The notes below the pieces were generated by a model, which worked only from the letters and a program-made list of their open reading frames with translations, ran no database searches and was not told where the DNA came from. The position numbers and the translations under genes were made by a program. DNA of 64,000 nt from Betaproteobacteria bacterium (GTDB taxonomy: Bacteria > Pseudomonadota > Gammaproteobacteria > Burkholderiales > Casimicrobiaceae), in contig JAAFJA010000003.1 of NCBI GenBank assembly GCA_013298765.1, positions 434,001 through 498,000 on the forward strand, written 5' to 3'. Each line of letters begins with the position of its first letter. Within the stretch, counting starts at the first letter, position 1. Below are positions 51,907-60,957 of the stretch, one piece after another.

Positions 51907-53142
51907 ATGGCGCTCTTTGCATTTCAAGCGGTTCGAGCCTCGGGCGATGCAGTGTCCGCCACCATCGATGCCGTCACTCAAGCTGAGGCGATCGAGCGCG
52001 TGCGCGAACAAGGCTTGATTCTTGTTTCAATCGTGCCCGCGACTGCTGCAAATCTTTCCGCGCAGAGCGAAAAGAAAAGCTTCTTCGGTCAGCTTTTCCG
52101 CCCGCGAAAAGTCACGCGAGACGGCATCATCGCGTTCACGCGCGATCTTGCGAATTTGATTTCCGCAGGCTTGCCACTTGATCGCGCGTTCGAACTCTTA
52201 ACGTCGCTCGCCGATTCGCCGCCGCTCGCCGCGCTCATGCAAGACTTGCGTGATCGTGTACGCGGCGGAAAACCGCTCTCCGGCGCGCTCGCCGAGCATC
52301 CGAAACACTTTGATCGGCTCTACATCAACATGGTGCGCGCGGGTGAAGCGAGCGGCACACTCGGGCCTGTACTGCAGCGAATCTCTGAGTTTCAAGAGCG
52401 TAGTGCGGAGTTGCGGTCGAATGTGACCAACGCATTGATCTACCCGTTTGTGCTGATCGGCGTGGCGGTAGTCGCGGTCGCGGTGATGATGTTTTTTGTG
52501 GTGCCAAAGTTCGAACAAACATTTCGGCAGTTCGGAAAAGCGTTGCCTCAATCGACGGAGAACTTGATCGCGTTCTCCCACTTTCTGCGACAAGATGGTT
52601 GGATGATCGTGATCGCACTCGCAGCGATTTTCATTCTCGTGCGCGGACGACTGCGCACGCCCGAAGGCCAAATGAAGTGGCACTTGAAACAGCTAACCAT
52701 GCCAGTATTCGGTGAACTGTTTCAAAAAATTGAAGTTGCACGACTCACGCGCACATTGGGCACGCTCGTAGGAAACGGCGTCAGCTTGCTGCCCGCGCTC
52801 ACGATCGTTAAAGACACGGTTGATAACCGAGCGCTTGCGCAATCACTTGAAGGTGTCTTGGTTCGGCTGAAAGAAGGTCATGGGTTTTCGCGCCCCCTGA
52901 TGGAAACTGGCCTCTACCCAAAACTCGCGGTGCACATGGTCGCCGTCGGTGAAGAGACGGGGCAGCTCGACAAGATGCTTCTAAAAGTTGCTGACGTTTA
53001 CGACGTTGAGGTGAATACGTCGCTCAAACGTGCGCTTGGCTTAATGGAGCCGATCTTGATCGTGACCCTCGCCGTTGTGGTGGGCGTCATCATCTATTCG
53101 CTTCTCAATGCCCTGCTTGGACTCACGGACATGGGCATTTGA
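51907..53142 (+). CDS. gspF: Type II secretion inner-membrane platform protein GspF
   Basis: 411 residues with two T2SSF repeats (about 70-195 and 273-395), each with the helical bundle and a membrane helix; FTRDLANLISAGLPLDRAFELL and VARLTRTLGTLVGNGVSLLPAL start the repeats. Three hydrophobic segments are clear (VLIGVAVVAVAVMMFFVVP, MIVIALAAIFILV, PILIVTLAVVVGVIIYSLLNA). It links GspE to the pseudopilin assembly site. It starts eight bases after gspE. Confidence 0.95.
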   Translation: MALFAFQAVRASGDAVSATIDAVTQAEAIERVREQGLILVSIVPATAANLSAQSEKKSFFGQLFRPRKVTRDGIIAFTRDLANLISAGLPLDRAFELLTSLADSPPLAALMQDLRDRVRGGKPLSGALAEHPKHFDRLYINMVRAGEASGTLGPVLQRISEFQERSAELRSNVTNALIYPFVLIGVAVVAVAVMMFFVVPKFEQTFRQFGKALPQSTENLIAFSHFLRQDGWMIVIALAAIFILVRGRLRTPEGQMKWHLKQLTMPVFGELFQKIEVARLTRTLGTLVGNGVSLLPALTIVKDTVDNRALAQSLEGVLVRLKEGHGFSRPLMETGLYPKLAVHMVAVGEETGQLDKMLLKVADVYDVEVNTSLKRALGLMEPILIVTLAVVVGVIIYSLLNALLGLTDMGI

Positions 53143-53226
53143 TGTGAGCAGTGAACTCTGCTCGCCTGATGCGCTCCAACAACGATTCACCACTTCACTC
53201 ACATTCGTATTGATCGGGAGAAACTT

Positions 53227-53664
53227 ATGAAACCACTTCAACGCGCAGTTCGTCCGAAGTCGCAGCGCGGATTTACGCTGATGGAGCTGCTTGCGGTCAT
53301 CATCATTATCGGTGTACTCGCAGCAACAATCGGCGGGCGCTTTCTCGGTCAAACCGAAGGCGCCAAGGCAGGTGCCGCAAAGGCAGAAATGGGACAACTC
53401 GTGCAGGCGCTCGATCTATTCAAGCTTGAGATTGGTCGCCATCCAACGGCGCAAGAGGGCTTAGAGGCGCTCATCAAGAATCCAGGCGGAGTGCCGAATT
53501 GGAACGGCCCTTACTTTCGCAAAGACAACATCAAGGACCCGTGGAACAACGACTACAAGTATTCGAACCCTGGTCCGAACAACACCCCCTTTGAGGTCAA
53601 GTCGCTCGGTGCCGATGGTCGCGAAGGTGGCGAGGGGCCAAACGCTGACATTTTGAAAGGCTAG
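53227..53664 (+). CDS. gspG: Major pseudopilin GspG
   Basis: 145 residues. The prepilin motif RGFTLMELLAVIIIIGVLAATI (cleavage after Gly, conserved Glu at +5) is followed by the GspG body: KAEMGQLVQALDLFKLEIGRHPTAQEGLEALI, the GPYF and DPWNNDYKY motifs and a C-terminal Ser-Leu-Gly-Ala-Asp-Gly calcium-site region. GspG builds the pseudopilus shaft. It sits 84 bases after gspF, with a separate ribosome site (GGGAG). Confidence 0.96.
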   Translation: MKPLQRAVRPKSQRGFTLMELLAVIIIIGVLAATIGGRFLGQTEGAKAGAAKAEMGQLVQALDLFKLEIGRHPTAQEGLEALIKNPGGVPNWNGPYFRKDNIKDPWNNDYKYSNPGPNNTPFEVKSLGADGREGGEGPNADILKG

Positions 53665-53719
53665 ACCTCCATAAGAGCCCAGTCGCTTACCCTCAAACCC
53701 TAGACTCTTTCGCGGCGAA

Positions 53720-54265
53720 ATGTTGTCGAACCATTTGTCCCGTGTGCGCCGCGTGATGCGCGCGCAAACGGAAAGCGTTCCGCTCGTAAGAGTTAGCGCC
53801 TTCGCGAAATCTAACGTGAGGCGGGCCTTCGGTTTCACGATGATAGAAATGATCGCCGTAATCCTCGTGATCGCGGTGGTTGCGGCGCTTTCGCCGCCGC
53901 TCTTCTCTTCGGGGGTCAGCGCTTCGCAACACCGAGCGGCGGCGCGTGAAGTGGCCGGCATGCTGCGCCTTGCGCGTACAGAGGCCGTCGCCAAACGCAT
54001 GGATATGGGCGTGGATTTTGATCTCGAGGCGCGCACCGTTCAGATCCCCAATGCCACCAACAAGCGCATTGCCAAAATTCCTGAAGGCATCGAAATTAAC
54101 CTGACCACGACCGCTGCTGAAACGAAGAATGAAACACAAGCGTCGGTAAGGTTCTATCCCGATGGCGGAGCGACGGGCGGGCGGGTCACGCTCAAAGTTC
54201 GAGATCGCTCCTATCTGGTTGATATTGATTGGTTGACCGGACGCGTGTCGATTGACGAGGCGTGA
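53720..54265 (+). CDS. gspH: Minor pseudopilin GspH
   Basis: 181 residues. The prepilin helix FGFTMIEMIAVILVIAVVAAL starts near residue 36, so the leader (about 35 residues) is longer than usual; the ATG at 53756 would shorten it to about 23. GspH/FimT-type domain follows (VSASQHRAAAREVAGMLRLARTEAVAKRMDMGVDFDLE). It is part of the tip-proximal minor pseudopilin set. Confidence 0.88.
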   Translation: MLSNHLSRVRRVMRAQTESVPLVRVSAFAKSNVRRAFGFTMIEMIAVILVIAVVAALSPPLFSSGVSASQHRAAAREVAGMLRLARTEAVAKRMDMGVDFDLEARTVQIPNATNKRIAKIPEGIEINLTTTAAETKNETQASVRFYPDGGATGGRVTLKVRDRSYLVDIDWLTGRVSIDEA

Positions 54266-54272
54266 GCGCGCG

Positions 54273-54752
54273 ATGAGAGGGCCTCGCGTTCACCGTTCGG
54301 CGTGCATGACTGCGCATGGCATCGCTCTAGCGCACGCGCGCGGCTTCACGCTGGTTGAGGTGATCGTTGCCGTGGTGATTGCGGCAGTGGCACTCTCGGC
54401 GCTCGCGGGCGTGTTTGGCGGCGGCGCGCGAGCGGCTTCGGCGGCCTCGGAGCTCACACGAGCCAATGCCTACGCCGAGAGCTTGATCGCGAGTGCGGGT
54501 GTTGAAAAACCACTGGCTGATGGCGTTGAAAGTGGATCTACGACCGATGGCCTTCGCTGGACGATGACCATAGCGGATGAATCAACCGATGGGGATGAGG
54601 GTGGCTTCGCGGCGTCGCCGATTCGGCCTTCGCTGTTACTCAAGCGGGTGAGTGTGCGCGTCGCGGTGGCCAACGATGCTCAGCCCGAACGCTCGCGGGC
54701 GATTGAGCTTTCGACGCTGCGTGCCGTTCCCCGTCCGCTGTTGCAGCAATGA
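54273..54752 (+). CDS. gspI: Minor pseudopilin GspI
   Basis: 159 residues from the ATG at 54273 (an in-frame TTG at 54252 overlaps gspH). Prepilin motif RGFTLVEVIVAVVIAAVALSAL after an approximately 28-residue leader; then a short body with LTRANAYAESLIASAGV, typical of GspI. It nucleates the pseudopilus tip complex with GspJ and GspK. It overlaps gspJ by 4 bases. Confidence 0.9.
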   Translation: MRGPRVHRSACMTAHGIALAHARGFTLVEVIVAVVIAAVALSALAGVFGGGARAASAASELTRANAYAESLIASAGVEKPLADGVESGSTTDGLRWTMTIADESTDGDEGGFAASPIRPSLLLKRVSVRVAVANDAQPERSRAIELSTLRAVPRPLLQQ

Positions 54753-55477
54753 CGCATTCGCTCATGCCATTTCCAATCGCCTTAACAAAAAGCGACCGAT
54801 TGAATCGGGGCTTCACGCTGTTGGAGTTGTTAGCTGCCTTGGTGATTTTCGCGCTGTTAGCGAGTGTTTTAATGGGGATGGTTGGAAACGCTGATCGTGC
54901 AACCAATGCATCGAACCGCGCAAACGAGCGAACAGAACAATATTCGCGCGCGCATGCGTTTCTAAACGAACACATTTCCAACGTGATGCCGCTGCGTTGG
55001 CGGCGCGAATTCAACCAGCCGCTCAAGTTTGCGGGGCGCAGCGATCGGATGACGTTTCTTGCGCCGGTGATTTCGCAGATCGCCGAGGGCGGCGTGCTCT
55101 GGTGGCAGCTTGAGCTGCGCGACACGAATGGCAAACGCGCGCTGGTGCTCGCTCGCCTGCCGCAAGACAGCGAGGCGAAGGAAGTGCCGGATTTGAGCCG
55201 CGCCGACTTCTCCGTGTTGGCGAGCGATATCGATTCGCTGGCAATTGCCTATTTCGATGTGGGCGAAGATCCGGTGAACCAGCCGGAGTCGGGGCGCTGG
55301 GTCGACACCTGGGATGAAAACAACCGCATGCCGTCCCTCGTGCGTTTGAGAATTCGCGAGGCTGGAAATCGCGAATGGCCTGAAATGGTGATCCCGCTGC
55401 GGATCACGCAGGCCGTTGGCTGCAATTTTGATTTCCGCTTGCAGCGCTGCAACATTCCCAATCAGGTGCCGCGATGA
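54749..55477 (+). CDS. gspJ: Minor pseudopilin GspJ
   Basis: 242 residues. Prepilin motif RGFTLLELLAALVIFALLASVLMGMV after a 20-residue leader, then a beta-rich body (LKFAGRSDRMTFLAPV, WWQLELRD) and FPE-like end. Overlaps both gspI and gspK by 4 bases. The DNA around the leader (54791-54812) encodes LNRG and by chance resembles the dispersed palindrome. Confidence 0.9.
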   Translation: MTHSLMPFPIALTKSDRLNRGFTLLELLAALVIFALLASVLMGMVGNADRATNASNRANERTEQYSRAHAFLNEHISNVMPLRWRREFNQPLKFAGRSDRMTFLAPVISQIAEGGVLWWQLELRDTNGKRALVLARLPQDSEAKEVPDLSRADFSVLASDIDSLAIAYFDVGEDPVNQPESGRWVDTWDENNRMPSLVRLRIREAGNREWPEMVIPLRITQAVGCNFDFRLQRCNIPNQVPR

Positions 55478-56412
55478 ACGCCCCATTGCGTTTGCGCCAC
55501 CGCGAGCGTGGGATTGCACTGATGATGGTGCTTGGGTTGGTCGTGTTTCTCTCGATCATCGCGCTGTCGTTTTCGGAGTCACAGCGCTTGGCGACTCAAA
55601 TCACCCAAAACGCACTCGCGTCCGCCCGCGCGCAGCAGGCGGCCGACGGCGGCATCCACAAGATGCTCTACGAAATCAACAAACCGCGCGTGGCCGATGG
55701 CACAACGACCGAAGATTTACGCTGGAAAGCCAACGGAATGCCCTACGAATGGGCTGAAAATGGCGTCCAGGTGACGGTTTTAGGCCGCAGCGAGGCTGCT
55801 AAAATTGACTTGAACTTTGCGGCAGAACCCCTACTCAAAAACTTATTCGTTTCTGCCGGGGTAGAGGATGGGGAGGCTGACTCAATCGTCAGCGCCATTC
55901 GTGATTGGACCGATGCGGATAATTTAAAGCGTCCAAACGGAGCGGAGGCCGATGAATATCGTGCGGCGGGCAAGAAAGTTTTGCCGAGCAACGATTTTTT
56001 TGTGGCGGTTGAAGAATTGCAGAACGTAATGGGTGTTACACCAAAGCTCTATCTTGCTGTTGCCCCGTATCTCACGGTGCATTCGCGCTCGGCCGGCATT
56101 GATCCGAATACCGCGCCGTTGGAGATGTTTGCGAAAGTGCCAAATTTGGATATGAGTGTCGTTGCCGAATGGGTTGCCTTGCGCGATCAAGCCTTGCGCG
56201 AAAACTTGCCGATTCCGCCGATGACCTTTTCGAGCCCATTTCTCGCCACGGGTACGGGAACCATTCGCATCAGCGCTGAGGCGCAAACCGCCGATGGCAT
56301 TCGTGCCTCGCGTGACGCGGTCGTTCGGATTGGCACCCAGCCGGGCGCGTTGCCGCAGTTCTTCCTGTGGAAAAAAATCACGCCGACCGCGAGCGCTGGA
56401 GAATCTCGATGA
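55474..56412 (+). CDS. gspK: Minor pseudopilin GspK
   Basis: 312 residues. Prepilin-like N-terminus RERGIALMMVLGLVVFLSIIALSF without the +5 Glu, as normal for GspK, which caps the tip. The large alpha domain carries INKPRVADGTTTEDLRW, VSAIRDWTDADNLKRPNGAE and DPNTAPLEMFAKVPNLD, characteristic of the family. Its stop overlaps the gspL start (ATGA). Confidence 0.92.
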   Translation: MNAPLRLRHRERGIALMMVLGLVVFLSIIALSFSESQRLATQITQNALASARAQQAADGGIHKMLYEINKPRVADGTTTEDLRWKANGMPYEWAENGVQVTVLGRSEAAKIDLNFAAEPLLKNLFVSAGVEDGEADSIVSAIRDWTDADNLKRPNGAEADEYRAAGKKVLPSNDFFVAVEELQNVMGVTPKLYLAVAPYLTVHSRSAGIDPNTAPLEMFAKVPNLDMSVVAEWVALRDQALRENLPIPPMTFSSPFLATGTGTIRISAEAQTADGIRASRDAVVRIGTQPGALPQFFLWKKITPTASAGESR

Positions 56413-57929
56413 GCGATTCCGGCGTTGCAAAGCAGGCTACCGCCGCGCAGGAAAGCTACGCGATCAATTCGCCAGGCCAGTTTTTCCGTTGGTGGAAATC
56501 GCAGCTTTGGGCATGTTTGCCGACTGCGATCCGCGAGGCGGCAACCCGCGGTTCGCGTCCGCTGATGATTTCCCTGGCTGAAGACGCCATTTGGCCTGAG
56601 CGAAGCGAGCTCTCAAAGCCCTACAAAATCTCGCAAACGACGTATTTATCGGGTAACCCTGAAAAGTCGCGTGACGTTGCCTTGGTGTTAGGCGAGCAAG
56701 CCGGTTTGCGCCGTAAGGTCGAGTTTCCTCTGGCGGTTGAAGAGCGGCTCGACCAAGTGCTCGCGTATGAGCTTGATCGCTTGACGCCGCTGCGGGCTGA
56801 CGAGCTTTATTACGACTACCGATTGATTTCCAGAAATGCCTCACGCAACGCGTGCGTGGTGGAGCTGATTGCTGCACCCAAGGCGCGTGCCGACGAAGCC
56901 ATCGCCAACGCTAAAGCGATCGGCGCAAATGTTGTGCGCTTGTTGCTCTCAAAGGGCGATGTTGACCAGGGCATCGATCTGCTGCGCAGCGCGAAAAAGG
57001 CTGACACCACGACGCCTGATTCAAAACGCTGGATCACGCCCGCGTTAGCAGGGCTTTGCGGGCTGCTCGTACTTGCCTTAGTTTTTTATCCGATCTACAT
57101 GAAGCGCGAGCTGGTCATTGCGCTCATGCCGCTCGAATCCTCTGAGCGCACGGCGGCCGAGGCCGCATCGGTGATTCAGCGTCAACTCGAAAAGCAGCGC
57201 ACAGAATACAACCATGTGTTGCAGCGAAAGCATGCCTCGCCGATCGCCGTGCAAGTCCTCGAAGATATCGGCAAGCGCCTACCGGACGACACTTGGGCGC
57301 AGACCTTTGAGATCAAAGCAATCGCCAACGCACCCGCTGGCCAACATCCGCGCGAAGTGATCGTGCAAGGCGAAACAGGTAGCGGCGCGAAATTGCTGCA
57401 ATTTGTGCAGGAATCAACGCTCATCAAAGACCCGGTGCTTAAGGCGGCAATGACTCGCGTGTCGCCCACGGCCGAGCGTTTCCATTTTGCCGGCGAACTG
57501 GTTAACGTCGATCCGCCGCCAGGGCTCGCGCTCACCGATGCGGCGGCGCTCTTAAGCGTGCCGATCCAGGTCACGCCCAACGCAGCCCCTGCCGCCTCGG
57601 CGTCGGCGACCGCGCCTTCAGCGTCAGCGCCGTCGGCAAAAACGATCGATGGACTGCCGCCGTCAGCTGCTGCGCCTGAGAAAGCGGCCGTACAAAAGCC
57701 AGCCGATGGCATGAATCAGCCTACACCGGCTAGCCCAAAGAATATCGGGGCAAGCGGTGAAATTAGTAAAAAACCGATTACACCTAATAATTTGCCGTCG
57801 CCCTCAAGTGCGCTGCCGTCTGCACCACCAGCAGGCGGTTATGGCGGGCCTCCGCCGGGCGCGTCGCCGACGATTCAGCCAGCGATTCCGGCATCGCCCA
57901 ATGGGCCTTCGGTGGAGAGACGACCATGA
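56409..57929 (+). CDS. gspL: GspL-like / PilN-type assembly platform protein
   Basis: 506 residues from the ATG at 56409 that overlaps the gspK stop. The N-terminal about 215 residues are a cytoplasmic actin-like/GspL-type domain (EFPLAVEERLDQVLAYELDRLTPLRADELYYDYRL), then one membrane helix (ALAGLCGLLVLALVFYPIYM), a coiled periplasmic segment and a ferredoxin-like PilN-type domain (about 290-400). The last about 110 residues are Pro/Ala/Ser-rich and disordered. The similarity is nearer to PilN-domain proteins than to the classical Klebsiella/Vibrio GspL, but position and topology fit GspL, which holds GspE to the membrane. Confidence 0.8.
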   Translation: MSDSGVAKQATAAQESYAINSPGQFFRWWKSQLWACLPTAIREAATRGSRPLMISLAEDAIWPERSELSKPYKISQTTYLSGNPEKSRDVALVLGEQAGLRRKVEFPLAVEERLDQVLAYELDRLTPLRADELYYDYRLISRNASRNACVVELIAAPKARADEAIANAKAIGANVVRLLLSKGDVDQGIDLLRSAKKADTTTPDSKRWITPALAGLCGLLVLALVFYPIYMKRELVIALMPLESSERTAAEAASVIQRQLEKQRTEYNHVLQRKHASPIAVQVLEDIGKRLPDDTWAQTFEIKAIANAPAGQHPREVIVQGETGSGAKLLQFVQESTLIKDPVLKAAMTRVSPTAERFHFAGELVNVDPPPGLALTDAAALLSVPIQVTPNAAPAASASATAPSASAPSAKTIDGLPPSAAAPEKAAVQKPADGMNQPTPASPKNIGASGEISKKPITPNNLPSPSSALPSAPPAGGYGGPPPGASPTIQPAIPASPNGPSVERRP

Positions 57930-58546
57930 TGCTGCCTATCGGCCGAAAGGGGCAAGCGCTCGCCGTCGGGCTGGTGCTGCTTAGCGTAGCGGCGGTTGGC
58001 GCGGCGCTCGCCGTGCCCGCCTACTTGCTGCACAAACACTACGACGGTGTGATCGCTGAGAAAGAAAATCGGATTCGCGTGTATCAGCGCAACTCCGCCA
58101 ATCGTGTTGAGCTACAAAAAGCCATCGACGTGGTTAAAGCACGCGAGGGTGGCCGTTTTTACCTACGCAACACAGCGCCGAATCTCGCCGGGGCGGAGCT
58201 CACGGATCTGGTGCGCCCGCTCATCGAAAGTAACGGCGCGCGGCTCACGTCCATCCAGCCCGCCACGGTGAAAGAAGAGGCGGGCTTTCGCCTCTACACG
58301 CTTAACGTCGGTTTCAACGCCTCGCCTGCAAACCTGCAAAAAACGCTCTACGCCTTGGAAACCGCGCTGCCTTATCTCTTCTTCGAAAACCTTCGACTCC
58401 AAGCCACTGTACCGCGCGGTTTCAAGCCCGCACCCAATCAAGAACCTGAAGTCGCTGTGAACGTAGAGATTCAGGCCTACGGCATCAAAGAAGCGCCACG
58501 CGCGCCGCGCAGTAGCGGACCATCCGCCGCTGCGACACGCCCATAG
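57926..58546 (+). CDS. gspM: GspM-like T2SS protein (T2SSM_b type)
   Basis: 206 residues: N-terminal membrane helix (ALAVGLVLLSVAAVGAALAVPAYLL), a coiled segment (YDGVIAEKENRIRVYQRNSANRVELQKAI) and a ferredoxin-like domain (LTDLVRPLIESNGARLTSIQPATV, FFENLRLQA), matching the T2SSM_b class rather than the classical GspM. It pairs with the GspL-like protein in the periplasm. It overlaps gspL by 4 bases and ends 9 bases before gspD. Confidence 0.85.
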   Translation: MMLPIGRKGQALAVGLVLLSVAAVGAALAVPAYLLHKHYDGVIAEKENRIRVYQRNSANRVELQKAIDVVKAREGGRFYLRNTAPNLAGAELTDLVRPLIESNGARLTSIQPATVKEEAGFRLYTLNVGFNASPANLQKTLYALETALPYLFFENLRLQATVPRGFKPAPNQEPEVAVNVEIQAYGIKEAPRAPRSSGPSAAATRP

Positions 58547-58555
58547 AAGAAACGT

Positions 58556-60943
58556 ATGTCAAAACATTGTTTGTCCACTCAGAGCGAACTTCGCTTGCGG
58601 CCCACCTCGGCATCCGCCTCGTTGATGAGCCGCAGCAGCGTGCGGATTGTTTCGCTTGCAGTCGTTGCGTTCGGCCTCACTGCCTGCGCACAGCGCCCAT
58701 ACAACGACGCGTTGATGCCGCGTACCGCTGCAAGCGCCCCATCGATGAGTTCAAGTGGAGCCGACCCACAAGGCGCGATTGCCTTCGGCGGTGATCGCAA
58801 GTCGGGTGTGAATTCAGAGGTGCGCGAGAGCGTGGTTCAGCGTCTGGGCACAGGCGTTGTCGTTGGTAAACCAAACCCCGCTCCGGCACCTGCGGCAGCA
58901 GCGGGTGGCCGCCCCGTTTCCTTCTCGTTTGAAAACGGCGATGTGCGCGAGATCGTTCGCAACATTCTTGGCGATTTGCTGAACGAGAACTACATCATTG
59001 ATCCAGCGGTGACCGGCACGATCACCATGCGCACCACCAAACCGATTCCCGATACGGCAGCGCTTGCCCTGTTGGAATCGGTGCTTCGCGGTGTCGGCGC
59101 TTCGCTCGTGCGCGACGGCTCGTATTGGCGTGTGCAAAAGGATGTCACCGGGCTCGCGCCGCCAGCCATGGCCACACGCGGCGGCGGGGCTGCGGGAAGC
59201 AGTGTTGACGTTCGCGGCACCAATGTCGTCATCGTGCCGATCAAGCAAATCGGCGCTAAAGAAATGGTCAGATTGCTCAAATCTTTCAACAAGAACGTTG
59301 AGCAGTTCGTGCAGGTCGATGAGCTTCGCAACATGCTTTTCATTACCGCTTCGCAACCTGAGACGCAGCGCATCCTTGAGCTGGTCGACATGTTTGATGT
59401 TGATCTGCTCGCCGGAATGTCTTTTTTGCTCTACCGCATTCAGAATGGGGACACCAAGACCATTATGACGGATCTCAATGCGATCCTGAGTGGTGGCGCA
59501 GCGGGGCAGCAGGCCATCAATCCGTTTGCAGGCCTGCTTCGTGTGATCCCGCTTGAGCGAATGAATGCGTTGCTCATCATCTCGCCCGAACAAAAGGTGA
59601 TTCAAGAAGCGCGTCAGTGGATTGAGCGGCTTGACGAGGGCGGCGCTGAGATGGGCACCGGACAGCGTTTGTATGTTTACAACCTGCGCTACACGCAAGC
59701 CGAAAAGATTCAACCGGTCCTGCAATCGGCGCTTTCCGGTCGATCTGGCGTTCCGAACGCAACCGTCGCGCCGGGGCAAACCGCGTCGACGTTGAATGCG
59801 CCTGTTAACCCGATTCCTGGACAATCGCTAGTCCTGCCCGGGAATGCAATCGGCAATCAGCAAGCGGCGCAGACGCCACAGCGCACCGCTGCGGCTCAAG
59901 CGGCCGCAAATACGGCGCAAACGGGTTCGCCGCTGGCTCGCAACGCGTCCATCGTCGCGGATAAAGATCGCAACGCGCTTTTGATTGTTGCCTCAGCCGC
60001 TGAGTACGCCGCGATTGAGGCCGTCATTCGCAGACTTGACGTGGCACCGAAGCAGGTGGCGATTGAGGTGCAGATTGCTGAAATTTTGCTCACGGGCTCG
60101 TTTGAGTTTGGACTTCAGTCGTATTTCCAGGGAATGGTGACTGACCCTGTCAATCGGCTTACCTCCGCTGACGGCCTTGGCCAACTTGTCGCTGGCGCCT
60201 CGGGTAGTGCGTTTACTTATACCTGGCGGAAAAGCGACACGATCAAGGCTGTGCTCAACGCAGATGAGACAAGAAGCAAGCTTCGCACGATTGCTCAGCC
60301 GACGCTGATCACGATGGAAAATCTAAAGGCGACCTTCACAGCCGGAACGCAGATTTCTGTGCGAACCCAGCAAACAACCGGGAACGGCACGACGCTCGGG
60401 ACCGATTCGTTCCAGTACATCAATACCGGTATCAATATCGGTTTCACGCCGCGAGTGACCGGGCGCAATATCGTGCTCGAAATCCAACAAGAGATCAGCG
60501 ATGTTGGAAAGGCTGAGGCCGGCAATCCGAATCCACCGATCATTCGGCGCACGGCGTCTACAAACGTGATGGTCCCTAGCGGCGATACGATGCTCATGGG
60601 AGGCTTGTTTCAAGAAGCGGCGCGCTCATCAACAAAAGGACTACCGTTCGTTTCTTCGATCCCTGTCGTCGGCGGCTTGTTTGGAAGCCAGAGCTGGCAA
60701 GACAATCGCACCGAACTTGTGATGCTCGTAACGCCTCGGGTGTTGGAGAACGAGGAAGAGGCTCGCGAGGCGGTCGACGATTTGCGTAAGCGCCTTCAAA
60801 GCATCGAGCAATTTGTGCCAAGCGCATCCACCAAACAACTACCAACCCGCGCGGAAGACCGCAGCAAGCTCCTGCAAGAGCTGCGCGCGCTTGACAGCTC
60901 GCTGCGGGTGACTCCGGCAGCCGCTCCGGGCATCTCTAACTAG
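58556..60943 (+). CDS. gspD: Type II secretion secretin GspD
   Basis: 795 residues from the ATG at 58556 (AGAAG before it); the ATG at 58625 gives a classic lipoprotein signal (SLAVVAFGLTAC) and is an alternative start. After the lipobox come N0-N3 domains (VSFSFENGDVREIVRNILGDLLNENYIIDPAVTG, then the VPIKQIGAKEMVRLLKSF N1-like block), a Gln/Ala-rich linker (about 400-450), and the secretin pore with VAPKQVAIEVQIAEILL, TPRVTGRNIVLEIQQEIS and SSTKGLPFVSSIPVVGGLFGSQ. It forms the outer-membrane channel. The lipid anchor suggests a pilotin-independent or self-piloting secretin. Confidence 0.95.
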   Translation: MSKHCLSTQSELRLRPTSASASLMSRSSVRIVSLAVVAFGLTACAQRPYNDALMPRTAASAPSMSSSGADPQGAIAFGGDRKSGVNSEVRESVVQRLGTGVVVGKPNPAPAPAAAAGGRPVSFSFENGDVREIVRNILGDLLNENYIIDPAVTGTITMRTTKPIPDTAALALLESVLRGVGASLVRDGSYWRVQKDVTGLAPPAMATRGGGAAGSSVDVRGTNVVIVPIKQIGAKEMVRLLKSFNKNVEQFVQVDELRNMLFITASQPETQRILELVDMFDVDLLAGMSFLLYRIQNGDTKTIMTDLNAILSGGAAGQQAINPFAGLLRVIPLERMNALLIISPEQKVIQEARQWIERLDEGGAEMGTGQRLYVYNLRYTQAEKIQPVLQSALSGRSGVPNATVAPGQTASTLNAPVNPIPGQSLVLPGNAIGNQQAAQTPQRTAAAQAAANTAQTGSPLARNASIVADKDRNALLIVASAAEYAAIEAVIRRLDVAPKQVAIEVQIAEILLTGSFEFGLQSYFQGMVTDPVNRLTSADGLGQLVAGASGSAFTYTWRKSDTIKAVLNADETRSKLRTIAQPTLITMENLKATFTAGTQISVRTQQTTGNGTTLGTDSFQYINTGINIGFTPRVTGRNIVLEIQQEISDVGKAEAGNPNPPIIRRTASTNVMVPSGDTMLMGGLFQEAARSSTKGLPFVSSIPVVGGLFGSQSWQDNRTELVMLVTPRVLENEEEAREAVDDLRKRLQSIEQFVPSASTKQLPTRAEDRSKLLQELRALDSSLRVTPAAAPGISN

Positions 60944-60957
60944 CGTTAAGAACAACA

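Noticed and set aside
54791-54812. Palindrome-like CGATTGAATCGGGGC in gspJ
   Set aside because: It lies in the prepilin leader and encodes the required LNRG before the cleavage site; similarity to copy F is probably coincidence.
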